Shown here in pieces: positions 12,809 to 20,170 of a stretch of 31,971 nucleotides of DNA. Position numbers and translations under genes: made by a program. Source of the stretch: a virus; the IMG/VR virus record IMGVR_UViG_3300047472_000046, positions 1 through 31,971 of that record. The stretch is one strand, 5' to 3'. Under the pieces are notes generated by a model that did no database searches, had not been told where the DNA came from, and saw nothing but the letters and a program-made list of their open reading frames with translations. Every line of letters starts with the position of its first letter. Position 1 is the first letter of the stretch.

Positions 12809-13930
12809 CTATGCGCGCAGAACGCGCGTTCTACCGTGACCTTTGAGTGCGCGAGTGCGACCTGTTCCCTTGATGCTCCGGACACGCCGATCGAGGTTCT
12901 GAAGCAGCCGCTGCTTGGTGACAAACAAGGCGGCCGTCCGCAGGTTGCTTTCCACGGTCATGGCCTCGAGGCCAATGACGACCGTGCCTGTGACGGAAAC
13001 TTTGGCCAGTGCGATGACACCAAGGTCGCCAAGGACGATCGCGCCCTGCCCGCGATCCGTAACCTTGCCGGCACCCTGCACCGTCGCGCTGTCGAGCTGG
13101 ACGATTCCGATCGCGCCGATGGTGACCTTGCCGCTGGCGACCGTCGTCACCTGGCCAAGCTGGATCGAGCCCTGGGCGCGGGCGATCGCCGAAGCTGCGG
13201 ACGTAACGGTCATAGCTTCGAGCGTGACGCCAGCGTGCGCCTGGTTGACGCTGCCCACGGTCGCAACGACCGTAAGCGGATCCAGAACGATGTTGGCGTG
13301 CCCACCGTCGGGGTTGGTTGCCGCAGCCGTGACAACCATGGAGACCAGGCCGATCGACGCCTGGACGCGGTCCGGAACCGAAGCGGTTGCCGTGACGGTC
13401 AGTCCCGCAAGCGTTGCGCTGCCCTGCCCCGTCACCTTGATTGAGCCGATTGCGGCCGTCGTCATGGCTGCCAGGGTGAAATTCGCGCCGCCATTGACTG
13501 CACCGGGCGTGAACGAGCCCGTTGCGACGACAGACAGGGGCGACAAGCTGACGCTCGCAGACGCTGTGAGCGTCATCGGGGCGAGCTGGGTCACACCGGT
13601 TGCGCGATCTGTCACCTGGCTCGAGGCAGCGACCGTTGCAGCCGACAGCGTTACCGCGGCAACACCGTTGACACGCACCGAAGCGGTCGCAAGGGTGGTC
13701 GCAGGCGCAAGGGTGGCTGTGCCGGTGCCGCGGATCGTAAGAGATCCGGTAGCCAGAACTGCAAGATCGCCAAGCGTAAGTGCGGCCGACGCGGTGACCG
13801 ACGCACCGGAGAAGCTCGCACCCCAGAAATACGAAGTCAGCAGCGCGCTGGCGTTGCCACGAACCGTCGGACGGGCAAACACATTGCCCGCCGCGTTCCT
13901 TATGCTGACCAGTCCGTGTTGTCTGTTCAT
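12809..13930 (-). CDS. Repeat-rich fibre-like protein with basic C-terminal tail (373 aa)
   Basis: Residues about 40-335 consist of roughly thirteen degenerate repeats of 20-22 residues. The core pattern is G-x-A-x-x-x-L-x-x-M-T-V-x-A-x-x-x-V, for example A-G-V-T-L-E-A-M-T-V-T-S-A. This pattern suggests a beta-solenoid or stacked beta-strand shaft. The last 25 residues are very basic and contain two G-x-G-R-T-R-x-L-K/R units. ATG 13930 overlaps the upstream stop (ATGA). It sits between three paralogous structural proteins and two esterase fibres, so it is probably a fibre shaft or adaptor. No catalytic motif is seen. The basic tail could bind nucleic acid or an acidic partner. Confidence 0.6.
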   Translation of the reverse strand: MNRQHGLVSIRNAAGNVFARPTVRGNASALLTSYFWGASFSGASVTASAALTLGDLAVLATGSLTIRGTGTATLAPATTLATASVRVNGVAAVTLSAATVAASSQVTDRATGVTQLAPMTLTASASVSLSPLSVVATGSFTPGAVNGGANFTLAAMTTAAIGSIKVTGQGSATLAGLTVTATASVPDRVQASIGLVSMVVTAAATNPDGGHANIVLDPLTVVATVGSVNQAHAGVTLEAMTVTSAASAIARAQGSIQLGQVTTVASGKVTIGAIGIVQLDSATVQGAGKVTDRGQGAIVLGDLGVIALAKVSVTGTVVIGLEAMTVESNLRTAALFVTKQRLLQNLDRRVRSIKGTGRTRALKGHGRTRVLRA

Positions 13931-14799
13931 CCGTAAGCCGGGTAAAGGTTCATCGACACGTATGACAAGCTGCCGACGCTACCCACGTTGGCGATGCCCA
14001 TCATGCTGATCACAGCATTGGGCGGTATCAGAGGCATCATCGTTAGCAGCACGTCATCCTGGACCGTTTGGTTGTATGCTCCCACGGCGGGCAAATAGGC
14101 TATGGGGCGCACAATCTCCAATCCGAACGTGCCTGTCGAAGCTGCGGTAGATAGCGTGATGCTCTCCACGGATTTCACACCCGTATCGCCAGCATCCAGA
14201 GAAAGCATCACAGCACGACCGGGCGAGCCATTGAACGACGTCGTCACCAAACTGATTCCTGCGCGGCCAGACACGCCTGCGGAATTGGTATAAGACACGG
14301 TCAAAATAGGCGAGGCGGCCCCACCGGTCACCCAGTTCAAAAAGAACAGCAAGCAGCCCTCGCCGTTCGCCGCCCCGTTTTCATCACGAGAAGGTAAAGT
14401 CGGCGTCACAATAGTCTGTGCGGTCGTAAGCGTGGGGTCGATGGGTCCGCTGGCCCACAACCTGTCAACCAGCACAACAAAACCGCCGGCGGGGGTGGAT
14501 GTAGCACCTAAAGCGATCTCCGCGTGCGCAATGTATGTGTTTTTCCCTGAGCCTGAAGGTGCGTCCTTCCACGGCATTTGCCCCACTGAAGGTTTGGTTA
14601 GAGCATTGCCGTTGATAGATCCCGAGACCACAGTGCCCTGTGGCCACCTGCCAAACGAACTCGTGCCTATGTTCGATACGCCGATGCTATCAAACCAGTA
14701 GCTAGATCCATTTGCGGTGTTCGATCCGGTGTATTTGACATGCGTAAAAGGCGGCGTCACAGTCGCCGCTTTCAGATCAGCCAGAGAATTTATAGCCAT
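13927..14799 (-). CDS. Putative structural protein, paralogue 3 of a tandem triplet (290 aa)
   Basis: ATG 14799 (MAINSLADLK) has GGAAGG nine bases upstream and starts two bases after the previous stop. An open frame to 14886 runs into the neighbour and is rejected. It shares with the next two upstream genes the motifs V-D-R-L-W, R-D-x-N-G-A-A-N-G-E-G, Y-T-N-S-A-G-V-S-G-R, D-T-G-V-x-S-V-x-S-I-x-L-S and R-P-x-A-Y. The same ordered blocks at similar spacing show descent by tandem duplication. The fold is probably beta-rich. Its GC content is visibly lower than that of most of the window. The virion role is unknown; a fibre or decoration component is likely from context. Confidence 0.65.
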   Translation of the reverse strand: MAINSLADLKAATVTPPFTHVKYTGSNTANGSSYWFDSIGVSNIGTSSFGRWPQGTVVSGSINGNALTKPSVGQMPWKDAPSGSGKNTYIAHAEIALGATSTPAGGFVVLVDRLWASGPIDPTLTTAQTIVTPTLPSRDENGAANGEGCLLFFLNWVTGGAASPILTVSYTNSAGVSGRAGISLVTTSFNGSPGRAVMLSLDAGDTGVKSVESITLSTAASTGTFGLEIVRPIAYLPAVGAYNQTVQDDVLLTMMPLIPPNAVISMMGIANVGSVGSLSYVSMNLYPAYG

Positions 14800-14801
14800 A
14801 T

Positions 14802-15620
14802 CTAGCTTCCTTCCACGTAATGCAAACTGCCAACCAACCAGTTGGATGTGGCGCAACTGGCTATGCCATGAAGAAATCCTAAGCACGAACCGGGGAATAT
14901 CTCAGGCATGTCCCCTGAGCTGAAATCAACTAGAGCGGGCACCGCCGATATGTATTTAAGGATGGTGGCCACAGGTCGGTAAGCAAGAATGCCCACGCTG
15001 CCTGAGCCCATGCTTGCGCTCAATTGAACAGACTGCACTGAACGCACACCCGTATCGTCATCTTGAAGCACCAACAACCACCCAGACCCCTGCTGCCTAT
15101 TGACAGACAGACCTGTCAGCGCGCTCGTAGCCACACGGCCCGACACACCCGCTGAGTTAGTGTAGGTGACGACAATGGTGGGCTCTGTTGTGCCTGTAGT
15201 CGAGATGGCCTCGATACAGAGCTGCACCCCTTCACCATTGGCGGCGCCGTTGCTATCCCGCGCAGGCCATGCCGGAGACGTGATCGACTGCAAAGCGGTC
15301 GAAGTTGCAGAAATCGTGTTGGACCAAAGCCTATCGATTAGCTGCGTATAACCTTGGACCGAACCGTCGATCGCAGCGAAGCGTGTGACATAATTATGCT
15401 TCCCAGGCGCGGGGTCGGGAACGTTCAAAGAGCCAGGGATACCGGGCCCGACATAAGTAGCTCCGTTGAGCCCCGATTGCGCAGTGCCAATGCCGGGGAT
15501 GCCTGGATGAAACCAATTAGAAATGACTCCGCCGGTCATGGAGTTGGCCAGCGTCATTTTGTGGAAAAATACAGGAGGCTTCCGACCTGCGATCAAGCCA
15601 TCGTAACTGTTGACTGTCAT
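14802..15620 (-). CDS. Putative structural protein, paralogue 2 of a tandem triplet (272 aa)
   Basis: ATG 15620 (MTVNSYDGLI) follows GGGGTGG. It carries the family blocks I-D-R-L-W-S-N, P-A-R-D-S-N-G-A-A-N-G-E-G, V-T-Y-T-N-S-A-G-V-S-G-R, D-D-T-G-V-R-S-V-Q-S-V-Q-L-S and Y-R-P-V-A. A Gly/Pro-rich segment (H-P-G-I-P-G-I-G, G-P-G-I-P-G-S) near residues 38-62 is shared with the first paralogue. The three genes differ most at their C termini, which may define binding specificity. Codon use and GC content look unlike the flanking tail and replication genes, suggesting later acquisition of the whole triplet. Confidence 0.65.
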   Translation of the reverse strand: MTVNSYDGLIAGRKPPVFFHKMTLANSMTGGVISNWFHPGIPGIGTAQSGLNGATYVGPGIPGSLNVPDPAPGKHNYVTRFAAIDGSVQGYTQLIDRLWSNTISATSTALQSITSPAWPARDSNGAANGEGVQLCIEAISTTGTTEPTIVVTYTNSAGVSGRVATSALTGLSVNRQQGSGWLLVLQDDDTGVRSVQSVQLSASMGSGSVGILAYRPVATILKYISAVPALVDFSSGDMPEIFPGSCLGFLHGIASCATSNWLVGSLHYVEGS

Positions 15621-15629
15621 CGACCACCC

Positions 15630-16454
15630 CTACTTCTGTATTGCGTTGAACACGGCAGAAAGAATCTGCGCAGAAGAATTGGAGGGCATTAGCCACATAA
15701 AAAGCACGGAGTTATCGTAGATCACGGGCAAGCTTAAAGAGGCGGCCTCCAACATGGAAAAATAGGCTCCGGGCACATCCAAAAACGCTAGTGGCCGATA
15801 CGCGATCATGTTCATCGTGCCGCTGGTAAAAACTGTCGAGGTCAACTGCACGCTTTGAACGGATCTCACCCCCGTATCGCCTGCCTGCAGACCAAAAAAC
15901 TGCATACGGCCGACAGTGCCCGTTGCTGAATATGGAGTCGATATCAGCGTGGCTGTTCGCCCCGACACACCGGCTGAATTGGTGTATGTCATGGTCATAG
16001 CCATGGTGTTGCCGCCAGCGGACGGCACCGCATTCTCTATGGCTATGTAAACGCCTTCACCATTGGTGGCGCCATTTACGTCTCGCGCGGGCCATGCGAC
16101 AGAATTGATCGCCTGCACAGAATTGATGGTCAGCGACACGCCGTTATTCTGCCAGAGGCGATCGCACAACATCGCGCCGCCAGAAGATTGGCCCAAAGAT
16201 GCAGCGCGGGCCAAATAGTTAACTTTGCCCGAGCCGGCATTGGCAATCGGCAATCCACCTGGCAACGGCCCCACCAGCGCATCGCCAGCCAATCCGCTGG
16301 TGCTAAAAGCACCTACGCCGGGCACACCGGGAGCCACCCACAAATCGAAAGGTATGCCGCCCGTCTGCACGGGCAAGCTTTTCCACAGTAAGCGCGTGAG
16401 TGAAGGGTTCGCATAGAGAGCCGCGACAATGTCATCGACGCTATTGATCGCCAT
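15630..16454 (-). CDS. Putative structural protein, paralogue 1 of a tandem triplet (274 aa)
   Basis: ATG 16454 (MAINSVDDIV) starts 16 bases after the stop of the small gene at 16470, with only a weak Shine-Dalgarno (GCGAAG). It shares the family blocks C-D-R-L-W-Q, P-A-R-D-V-N-G-A-T-N-G-E-G, Y-T-N-S-A-G-V-S-G-R, G-D-T-G-V-R-S-V-Q-S-V-Q-L and A-Y-R-P-L-A. Its N terminus (MAINS) matches that of paralogue 3, and its Gly/Pro-rich region (V-A-P-G-V-P-G-V-G) matches paralogue 2. The C-terminal ~50 residues are hydrophobic and unlike the others. No enzymatic motif is seen. Confidence 0.65.
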   Translation of the reverse strand: MAINSVDDIVAALYANPSLTRLLWKSLPVQTGGIPFDLWVAPGVPGVGAFSTSGLAGDALVGPLPGGLPIANAGSGKVNYLARAASLGQSSGGAMLCDRLWQNNGVSLTINSVQAINSVAWPARDVNGATNGEGVYIAIENAVPSAGGNTMAMTMTYTNSAGVSGRTATLISTPYSATGTVGRMQFFGLQAGDTGVRSVQSVQLTSTVFTSGTMNMIAYRPLAFLDVPGAYFSMLEAASLSLPVIYDNSVLFMWLMPSNSSAQILSAVFNAIQK

Positions 16455-16469
16455 CTTCGCGGGTCTTTC

Positions 16470-16673
16470 TTACGCATTATAGTCGGGCAGAGGCTCGTCC
16501 GTCTGCTCGAGGAAAATCTCGTCGAAGTCAGCGCCGGGACGCTCTTGATCGTCGTAACCCGGCAGCGCTACGCCGTAGCTGCCGCCGTCGTTGATCCGAA
16601 TGACCTCGTAGACTTCCGGGAAGAAGCGCTGGAACGGAGGCTTGATCCGCACATGGTCTCCGACCGCAAACAT
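16470..16673 (-). CDS. Small SH3/KOW-like protein (67 aa)
   Basis: ATG 16673 overlaps the upstream stop (TGATG). The first half, F-A-V-G-D-H-V-R-I then Y-E-V-I-R-I-N-D-G-G-S-Y-G-V, reads like a compact five-strand SH3 or KOW-type barrel. The C-terminal 25 residues are acidic and proline-containing. Small barrels of this kind occur in phage structural operons and in nucleic-acid-binding proteins. I cannot name the family. It lies between a conserved small structural protein and the paralogue triplet, in the same transcription unit behind site 7. Confidence 0.5.
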   Translation of the reverse strand: MFAVGDHVRIKPPFQRFFPEVYEVIRINDGGSYGVALPGYDDQERPGADFDEIFLEQTDEPLPDYNA

Positions 16674-17071
16674 CAGGCGTTGCCATCCGTCATGGTGAAG
16701 CCGGTGATGTTGATCGGCTGGCTGACGGCGATCGAGGTGTTGTCGACCTGGAGATCGCCCGTGCCGACGCCGACGGTGCCCTGCATGCCGCAGGTAGCGC
16801 CGGTGCTGTCCACGATGCGGAAGTAACCCGCAGTGCCGCCGGCGATGCCGTTGGTCGAGGGCGTGCCGATGAAGGCCTTGGAGCCGGATGCAGCAGCCGC
16901 AGCCCAGTCAGCGGCAAGCGTGAACTCTGCGAGCTTGGTGCCGGACGACGCGGTCGCAGCAGAGGCCGGCATCGAGCCCGACCAGATCTGAAGCTTGGCA
17001 GCGGTGCCGATGATGGTCTCGATTGCGTCGAGCCGCGCGTTGCGCACAGCCACAGAAAGCTGAATAGCCAT
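16673..17071 (-). CDS. Conserved small phage structural protein (132 aa)
   Basis: ATG 17071 has GGAGGG close upstream and lies 29 bases from inverted repeat site 7. The layout matches a protein type I know from many tailed phages and prophages of Proteobacteria: M-A-I-Q-L-S-V-A-V-R-N-A-R-L-D-A-I-E-T at the start, then L-Q-I-W-S-G, A-E-F-T-L-A-A-D-W, G-T-A-G-Y-F-R-I-V-D-S, C-G-M-Q-G-T-V and D-N-T-S-I-A-V. It is usually annotated as hypothetical or as a structural protein next to tail genes. The protein is beta-rich, without signal peptide or catalytic motif. It is the first gene of the operon that continues through the paralogue triplet to the gene ending at 12488. Confidence 0.68.
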   Translation of the reverse strand: MAIQLSVAVRNARLDAIETIIGTAAKLQIWSGSMPASAATASSGTKLAEFTLAADWAAAAASGSKAFIGTPSTNGIAGGTAGYFRIVDSTGATCGMQGTVGVGTGDLQVDNTSIAVSQPINITGFTMTDGNA

Positions 17072-17100
17072 AAAACCCTCCAGGGAAAACTCACTTATTG

Positions 17101-17125
17101 TAAGTCAGGAATGACTTACAATCTA
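17101..17125 (-). promoter_or_regulatory. TAAGTCA inverted repeat, site 7, with -10-like TAGATT
   Basis: The repeat at 17101-17118 is perfect: TAAGTCA-GGAA-TGACTTA. The minus strand reads TAGATT at 17125-17120, one base from the repeat, within GCTAGATTG. The TAG of this hexamer is also the stop codon (17125-17123) of the gene upstream. The structural gene at 17071 starts 29 bases downstream. Confidence 0.75.
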
Positions 17126-19009
17126 GCCCCTGAATTTACCGTTCTGGAGCGTGATGATTGCGCGCTTGCCGTCCGGGTATTGAACGACGCAGGCCACAGC
17201 CCAGGAGCTTGGCCCCTTGTTGTAGCCATGGTTGAGCTCGAGGGCGCCGGCGACATAGACGCCGTCCTCGATCGCCGGCGAATGCTTGTCGCCGATCGTC
17301 ATCTTGACGCCCATACGGGCAAAGCCCGCGACCGTGCCCTTGGCGCCGTTCGGGCCCCGGAAACCATGATGCCCGTGCTCGATGCCGTCGATCTTGTAGG
17401 ACTTGCCGTCGTAGGCCCAGAACACGCCATCCAGCGCCCCGCCCTTCATCCGGCGCCCGAGGGTCTCGAGCAGGCTCCAGTTCGGGGTCTTGGTGAAGGT
17501 GCCGCGGCAGCGCGCGATGACCTCGTGCCGGTCGAGCAGATCGCTCTCGAGCTGGTTGCCCAGGCGCGCGTTGATGCCGTCCATCCGGAAGCGGCCCTCG
17601 ACGACGTAGCGGTTCAGCGCGATATCGTGGTTGGCCTCGATCACGACCGACTTGGTGCCCGGCCGCTTGGTCTGGATCAGGAAGTCGAAGGCCTCGCCGG
17701 CCTCATTGACGACGACGCCCTTGCCCCGGAACGCCTGCTCGTAATCGTGCATCGGGTCTTTGGCGTGGTGGTGATTGCGATCCTCGTTGTCGAAGAAGTC
17801 GTGATAGGTCATCTCCTCGGGATCGAGGACGTCGACCAGACTCTTGCGCTTCTTCCATTCCGGTAGGATTTGCCGGCACGGCTTGCCGGTGAGCGGGTCC
17901 CAGCCCCAGATCGCGCGGGCGTTGGTCGGGCCCATCTTGGCGCGGTGACTGTCAGGCGTCGTCAGCGCGCGGGCGCGGTGCTTTCCGACGATCACCTTGC
18001 CGTCCGCAACATAGCTGTCGAGGTCATAGAAGGCGCCGGTCTTCTTGTCGGCCGAGATGTGCCGGCAGAACACGTCGCCGTCCTGGTCGAATTCGACGAT
18101 CACGGCGCCGAGCACCTGATGGAACAGGGCCTTCATGCCGGCCTTGCGGGGAATGACCTTGGGCTTCGTGACCAGGCCGGTCGACATCACCTGCACGGCC
18201 TGCATGTCGGGGTCTGTCGATGGGACTGACCGAAGTTGGCGCTTGGCGGCGGGAAAGACGGCCCATTTGCCGCGCGAATTGGCGATCAGGTCGTCGATAG
18301 GCTTGGAGGCAGTCGGGATGATGTTCATCTGACCGCAGAACATGAAGTTGTCGCCGATCTCGAGCTGCCCGAAGCAGAGGTGATCCTTCAGGACCGGATC
18401 GTAGGCGCGTGCGGTGGGGTTGTTCTCGCTCCACCACTGGGTCTCGTAGGTGCCAGGGCCGATCGCGATCCTGGCGCCGATCTTCTTAGCGTAGGCCTTG
18501 AGGTTGTCCCAGAAGGGCTTGTGAACCTCGGTGTCGTTCTGAGCGCCGCCGACGATGAACTTCATGCCGCGGGGGTTGGTGATCGGGGCGGCCAGCGGGG
18601 TCGAATTGAGCCAGGTCCGCGGCGTGCTCTCGCGCATGACATGGTGGCCCATGTGGCGATCGTAGCGCCGGACCATGAAGCTCTCGACCTGGATGCACTC
18701 CGGATTGATCAGGGGCCAGTTCGAGCCGGTAGTGAGCACCTGAATCTGCTGGGCGAGATCCAGGGCGCGGGCGTGAGCGTGCTGCTCGGGGGTCTTCTCG
18801 TCGCCCTTCTCCACCACCTTGACCTGGTGACGGTCGATCAGCTTGGGCAGCTTGTCGTCGAGACGGGTTCGGGCGCGGTAGACGGAGCTCTTGTTCCGGA
18901 CGGTCTGATGTGAAAGCTGAAGGCCGGCAGCGAGATCAGCGAGCGTCGGGAACTTCTTCGTGTCGTTGTAGGCTTTGACGAAACGCTTGAGCTCGGCCGG
19001 AAGGGTCAC
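17123..19009 (-). CDS. Large phage protein with N-terminal HTH and metallophosphoesterase-like motifs (628 aa)
   Basis: Residues 21-50 (T-L-A-D-L-A-A-G-L-Q-L-S-H-Q-T-V-R-N-K) form a clear helix-turn-helix, so DNA binding is likely. Further on, V-V-I-E-A-N-H-D (456-462) resembles the G-N-H-D/E block of calcineurin-like phosphoesterases. E-H-G-H-H-G-F (544-550) and G-D-K-H-S-P (573-578) could complete a metal site, and H-D-F-F-D-N-E-D-R-N-H-H-H at 403-415 is strongly metal-ligand-like. A nuclease or phosphatase role follows from family knowledge but is not proven. The start is probably GTG 19009, seven bases after AGAGG; an in-frame TTG at 19015 sits too close to it. It is a single-gene unit between sites 8 and 7. 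Confidence 0.62.
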   Translation of the reverse strand: MTLPAELKRFVKAYNDTKKFPTLADLAAGLQLSHQTVRNKSSVYRARTRLDDKLPKLIDRHQVKVVEKGDEKTPEQHAHARALDLAQQIQVLTTGSNWPLINPECIQVESFMVRRYDRHMGHHVMRESTPRTWLNSTPLAAPITNPRGMKFIVGGAQNDTEVHKPFWDNLKAYAKKIGARIAIGPGTYETQWWSENNPTARAYDPVLKDHLCFGQLEIGDNFMFCGQMNIIPTASKPIDDLIANSRGKWAVFPAAKRQLRSVPSTDPDMQAVQVMSTGLVTKPKVIPRKAGMKALFHQVLGAVIVEFDQDGDVFCRHISADKKTGAFYDLDSYVADGKVIVGKHRARALTTPDSHRAKMGPTNARAIWGWDPLTGKPCRQILPEWKKRKSLVDVLDPEEMTYHDFFDNEDRNHHHAKDPMHDYEQAFRGKGVVVNEAGEAFDFLIQTKRPGTKSVVIEANHDIALNRYVVEGRFRMDGINARLGNQLESDLLDRHEVIARCRGTFTKTPNWSLLETLGRRMKGGALDGVFWAYDGKSYKIDGIEHGHHGFRGPNGAKGTVAGFARMGVKMTIGDKHSPAIEDGVYVAGALELNHGYNKGPSSWAVACVVQYPDGKRAIITLQNGKFRG

Positions 19010-19026
19010 AATCAAACCTCTGTGTA

Positions 19027-19051
19027 TAAGTCAGTAGTGACTTACATAATA
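19027..19051 (-). promoter_or_regulatory. TAAGTCA inverted repeat, site 8, with -10-like TATTAT
   Basis: The repeat at 19027-19044 is perfect: TAAGTCA-GTAG-TGACTTA. The minus strand reads TATTAT at 19051-19046, one base from the repeat. A transcript starting about seven bases past the hexamer would begin inside the repeat. The near edge is only 17 bases from the preferred GTG start at 19009 (11 from the alternative TTG at 19015). Confidence 0.75.
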
Positions 19052-19062
19052 GACAGGCAGAA

Positions 19063-19086
19063 CCGGAAATTCCAAGCTATTTCCGG
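19063..19086 (-). terminator. 8-bp hairpin upstream of site 8
   Basis: CCGGAAAT (19063-19070) and ATTTCCGG (19079-19086) form a perfect 8-bp stem with an 8-base loop. It lies between the lysis gene stop (19133) and the site 8 promoter. On the minus strand the stem is followed by TTCTGCC, not a T-run, so intrinsic termination would be weak. The rest of the 19087-19132 gap is A/T-rich with no further feature that I can support. Confidence 0.4.
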
Positions 19087-19132
19087 GTCCTCACCCTCTC
19101 TATTAGATAATACTAACTTAGTTGTTTGTTCT

Positions 19133-19468
19133 TTACTTCGAGAGTGAGGCTCCGGAGACGCAGCGTTCCGCTCCGTCCCGAGCCTCATAGAAGCAGACCA
19201 GCGCGTTCATGCCGCGCATCCAGTTGTAGATCTCGACCTTGTTGTCGACCTCGGCCTGCGCCTGGCTGGGCGTCAGGCACGCCATCTTACCGCAGCGCTT
19301 GAAGCGCACGGTCGAAATAGCCACCGGGGCCGGCCGCTCCGGCTTTGGTTCCGCGATCTTTTCCGGGACGAACGACTGCTTTTGCTCCCGAAGCGGAACG
19401 GAGCAGTTCGTCAAGGCGAGCATGAGCAGCATTGAGACGCTCAATCGCAGCATCGGATTTTTGTTCAT
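19133..19468 (-). CDS. Rz1: Rz1-like outer-membrane spanin lipoprotein (111 aa)
   Basis: The N terminus MNKNPMLRLS is followed by a hydrophobic stretch ending in lipobox L-T-N-C (Cys22), so the protein should be lipidated and exported to the outer membrane. A proline-rich segment (E-P-K-P-E-R-P-A-P-V) follows, as in many Rz1 proteins. The gene starts inside the Rz-like gene in another reading frame and overlaps it by 182 bases, the classic Rz/Rz1 arrangement. ATG 19468 has GGAG seven bases upstream; a GTG at 19474 is less likely. At 111 residues it is longer than lambda Rz1 and has extra Cys residues in its C-terminal half. It acts in fusion of inner and outer membranes at lysis. Confidence 0.72.
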   Translation of the reverse strand: MNKNPMLRLSVSMLLMLALTNCSVPLREQKQSFVPEKIAEPKPERPAPVAISTVRFKRCGKMACLTPSQAQAEVDNKVEIYNWMRGMNALVCFYEARDGAERCVSGASLSK

Positions 19469-19817
19469 CGTCACTCTCCAAATCCTGTTCCAGGTCGAGG
19501 TGAGCCAGCTCCGAGCGGAGGCTGGTCACTTCGACTGCAATGTCGTAGCGCTGGTGTTCCAGGTCGCTGATCCGGGCAATCTGGACGTCGTGCTCGGCCT
19601 TGAGCGCATTGGTCGTGGCCTCGGCGAGCTGACGAGCCTGCTTCTCCTCGGAGAGCTGTTCGGCCTTGGTCACCAGGTCGCTCTTGAGGTTCTCGATGTG
19701 GAGATAGCCGGCGCCGACGGTCAGCGCGATCGCGAGCGCCGCCAGAGCGATGCCGATCCATTTCCAGGGCACGTCGACCTTGGCGAGGCCCGCGGCAATG
19801 CCGAGAGCCCAGCTCAC
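19287..19817 (-). CDS. Rz: Rz-like inner-membrane spanin (176 aa)
   Basis: One N-terminal transmembrane helix (residues about 20-39, W-I-G-I-A-L-A-A-L-A-I-A-L-T-V) is followed by a long periplasmic coiled coil (about 41-145), rich in Glu, Leu, Ala and Gln. This is the topology of an i-spanin. The tail after residue 145 is Gly/Ala/Lys-rich. The lipoprotein gene embedded in its 3' end supports the assignment strongly. The start is GTG 19817 with GGGAG seven bases before it, overlapping the upstream TGA (GTGA). The pair would span the periplasm and disrupt the outer membrane in the last step of lysis, which implies a Gram-negative host. Confidence 0.78.
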   Translation of the reverse strand: MSWALGIAAGLAKVDVPWKWIGIALAALAIALTVGAGYLHIENLKSDLVTKAEQLSEEKQARQLAEATTNALKAEHDVQIARISDLEHQRYDIAVEVTSLRSELAHLDLEQDLESDDEQKSDAAIERLNAAHARLDELLRSASGAKAVVRPGKDRGTKAGAAGPGGYFDRALQALR

Positions 19818-20167
19818 TTGTCGTCTCCCGTGCCAGGCGGATCGCGATCATCATCGCCGGAGGTATCGCTCGCGGGGCCACAGTCCTCGCCCGACATCGC
19901 GGGGAAGCCGTGCCGGCGCTTGGAGTTGTCGTCCCAGGTGGCGCCGAAGATGTAGAAGCCCATGAGGCCGATGAGCGCTCCGATGAGCGTCATGGCGAGC
20001 TGGACGCCCAAGGCGTTGCCGCCGGCGTAGATCGTCCAGCAGATGATCGCTTCGATATTGGCTGCGAGATAGAAGAACAGCCACTTCATCCAGCGGCGGC
20101 GGATCTTCCAGTTGTCGCCCACGATCGCCGCGAAGGCTTTCGGGTCCATGACTTTGGTGATGGGCAT
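19814..20167 (-). CDS. Putative holin: two-helix membrane protein (117 aa)
   Basis: A basic N-terminal segment (K-I-R-R-R-W-M-K-W) precedes two transmembrane helices at about 29-48 and 54-76, then a 40-residue hydrophilic tail rich in Asp and Gly. Two helices with both ends probably cytoplasmic fit a class II holin, which controls lysis timing. The position directly before the spanin pair supports this. ATG 20167 lies three bases after the upstream stop, with only a weak Shine-Dalgarno, so coupling is likely. No sequence signature proves it, and no endolysin gene lies beside it in this window. Confidence 0.6.
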   Translation of the reverse strand: MPITKVMDPKAFAAIVGDNWKIRRRWMKWLFFYLAANIEAIICWTIYAGGNALGVQLAMTLIGALIGLMGFYIFGATWDDNSKRRHGFPAMSGEDCGPASDTSGDDDRDPPGTGDDK

Positions 20168-20170
20168 GGG

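Noticed and set aside
11102-13444. 780-codon open frame on the plus strand
   Set aside because: It lies antisense to four well-supported minus-strand genes and translates to an Asp/Arg/Gly/His-rich, domain-free sequence typical of a GC-rich shadow frame.
17101-17118. The TAAGTCA repeats as rho-independent terminators
   Set aside because: The 7-bp stems are A/T-rich, no T-run follows, and they sit just upstream of start codons rather than just after stop codons (site 2 excepted).
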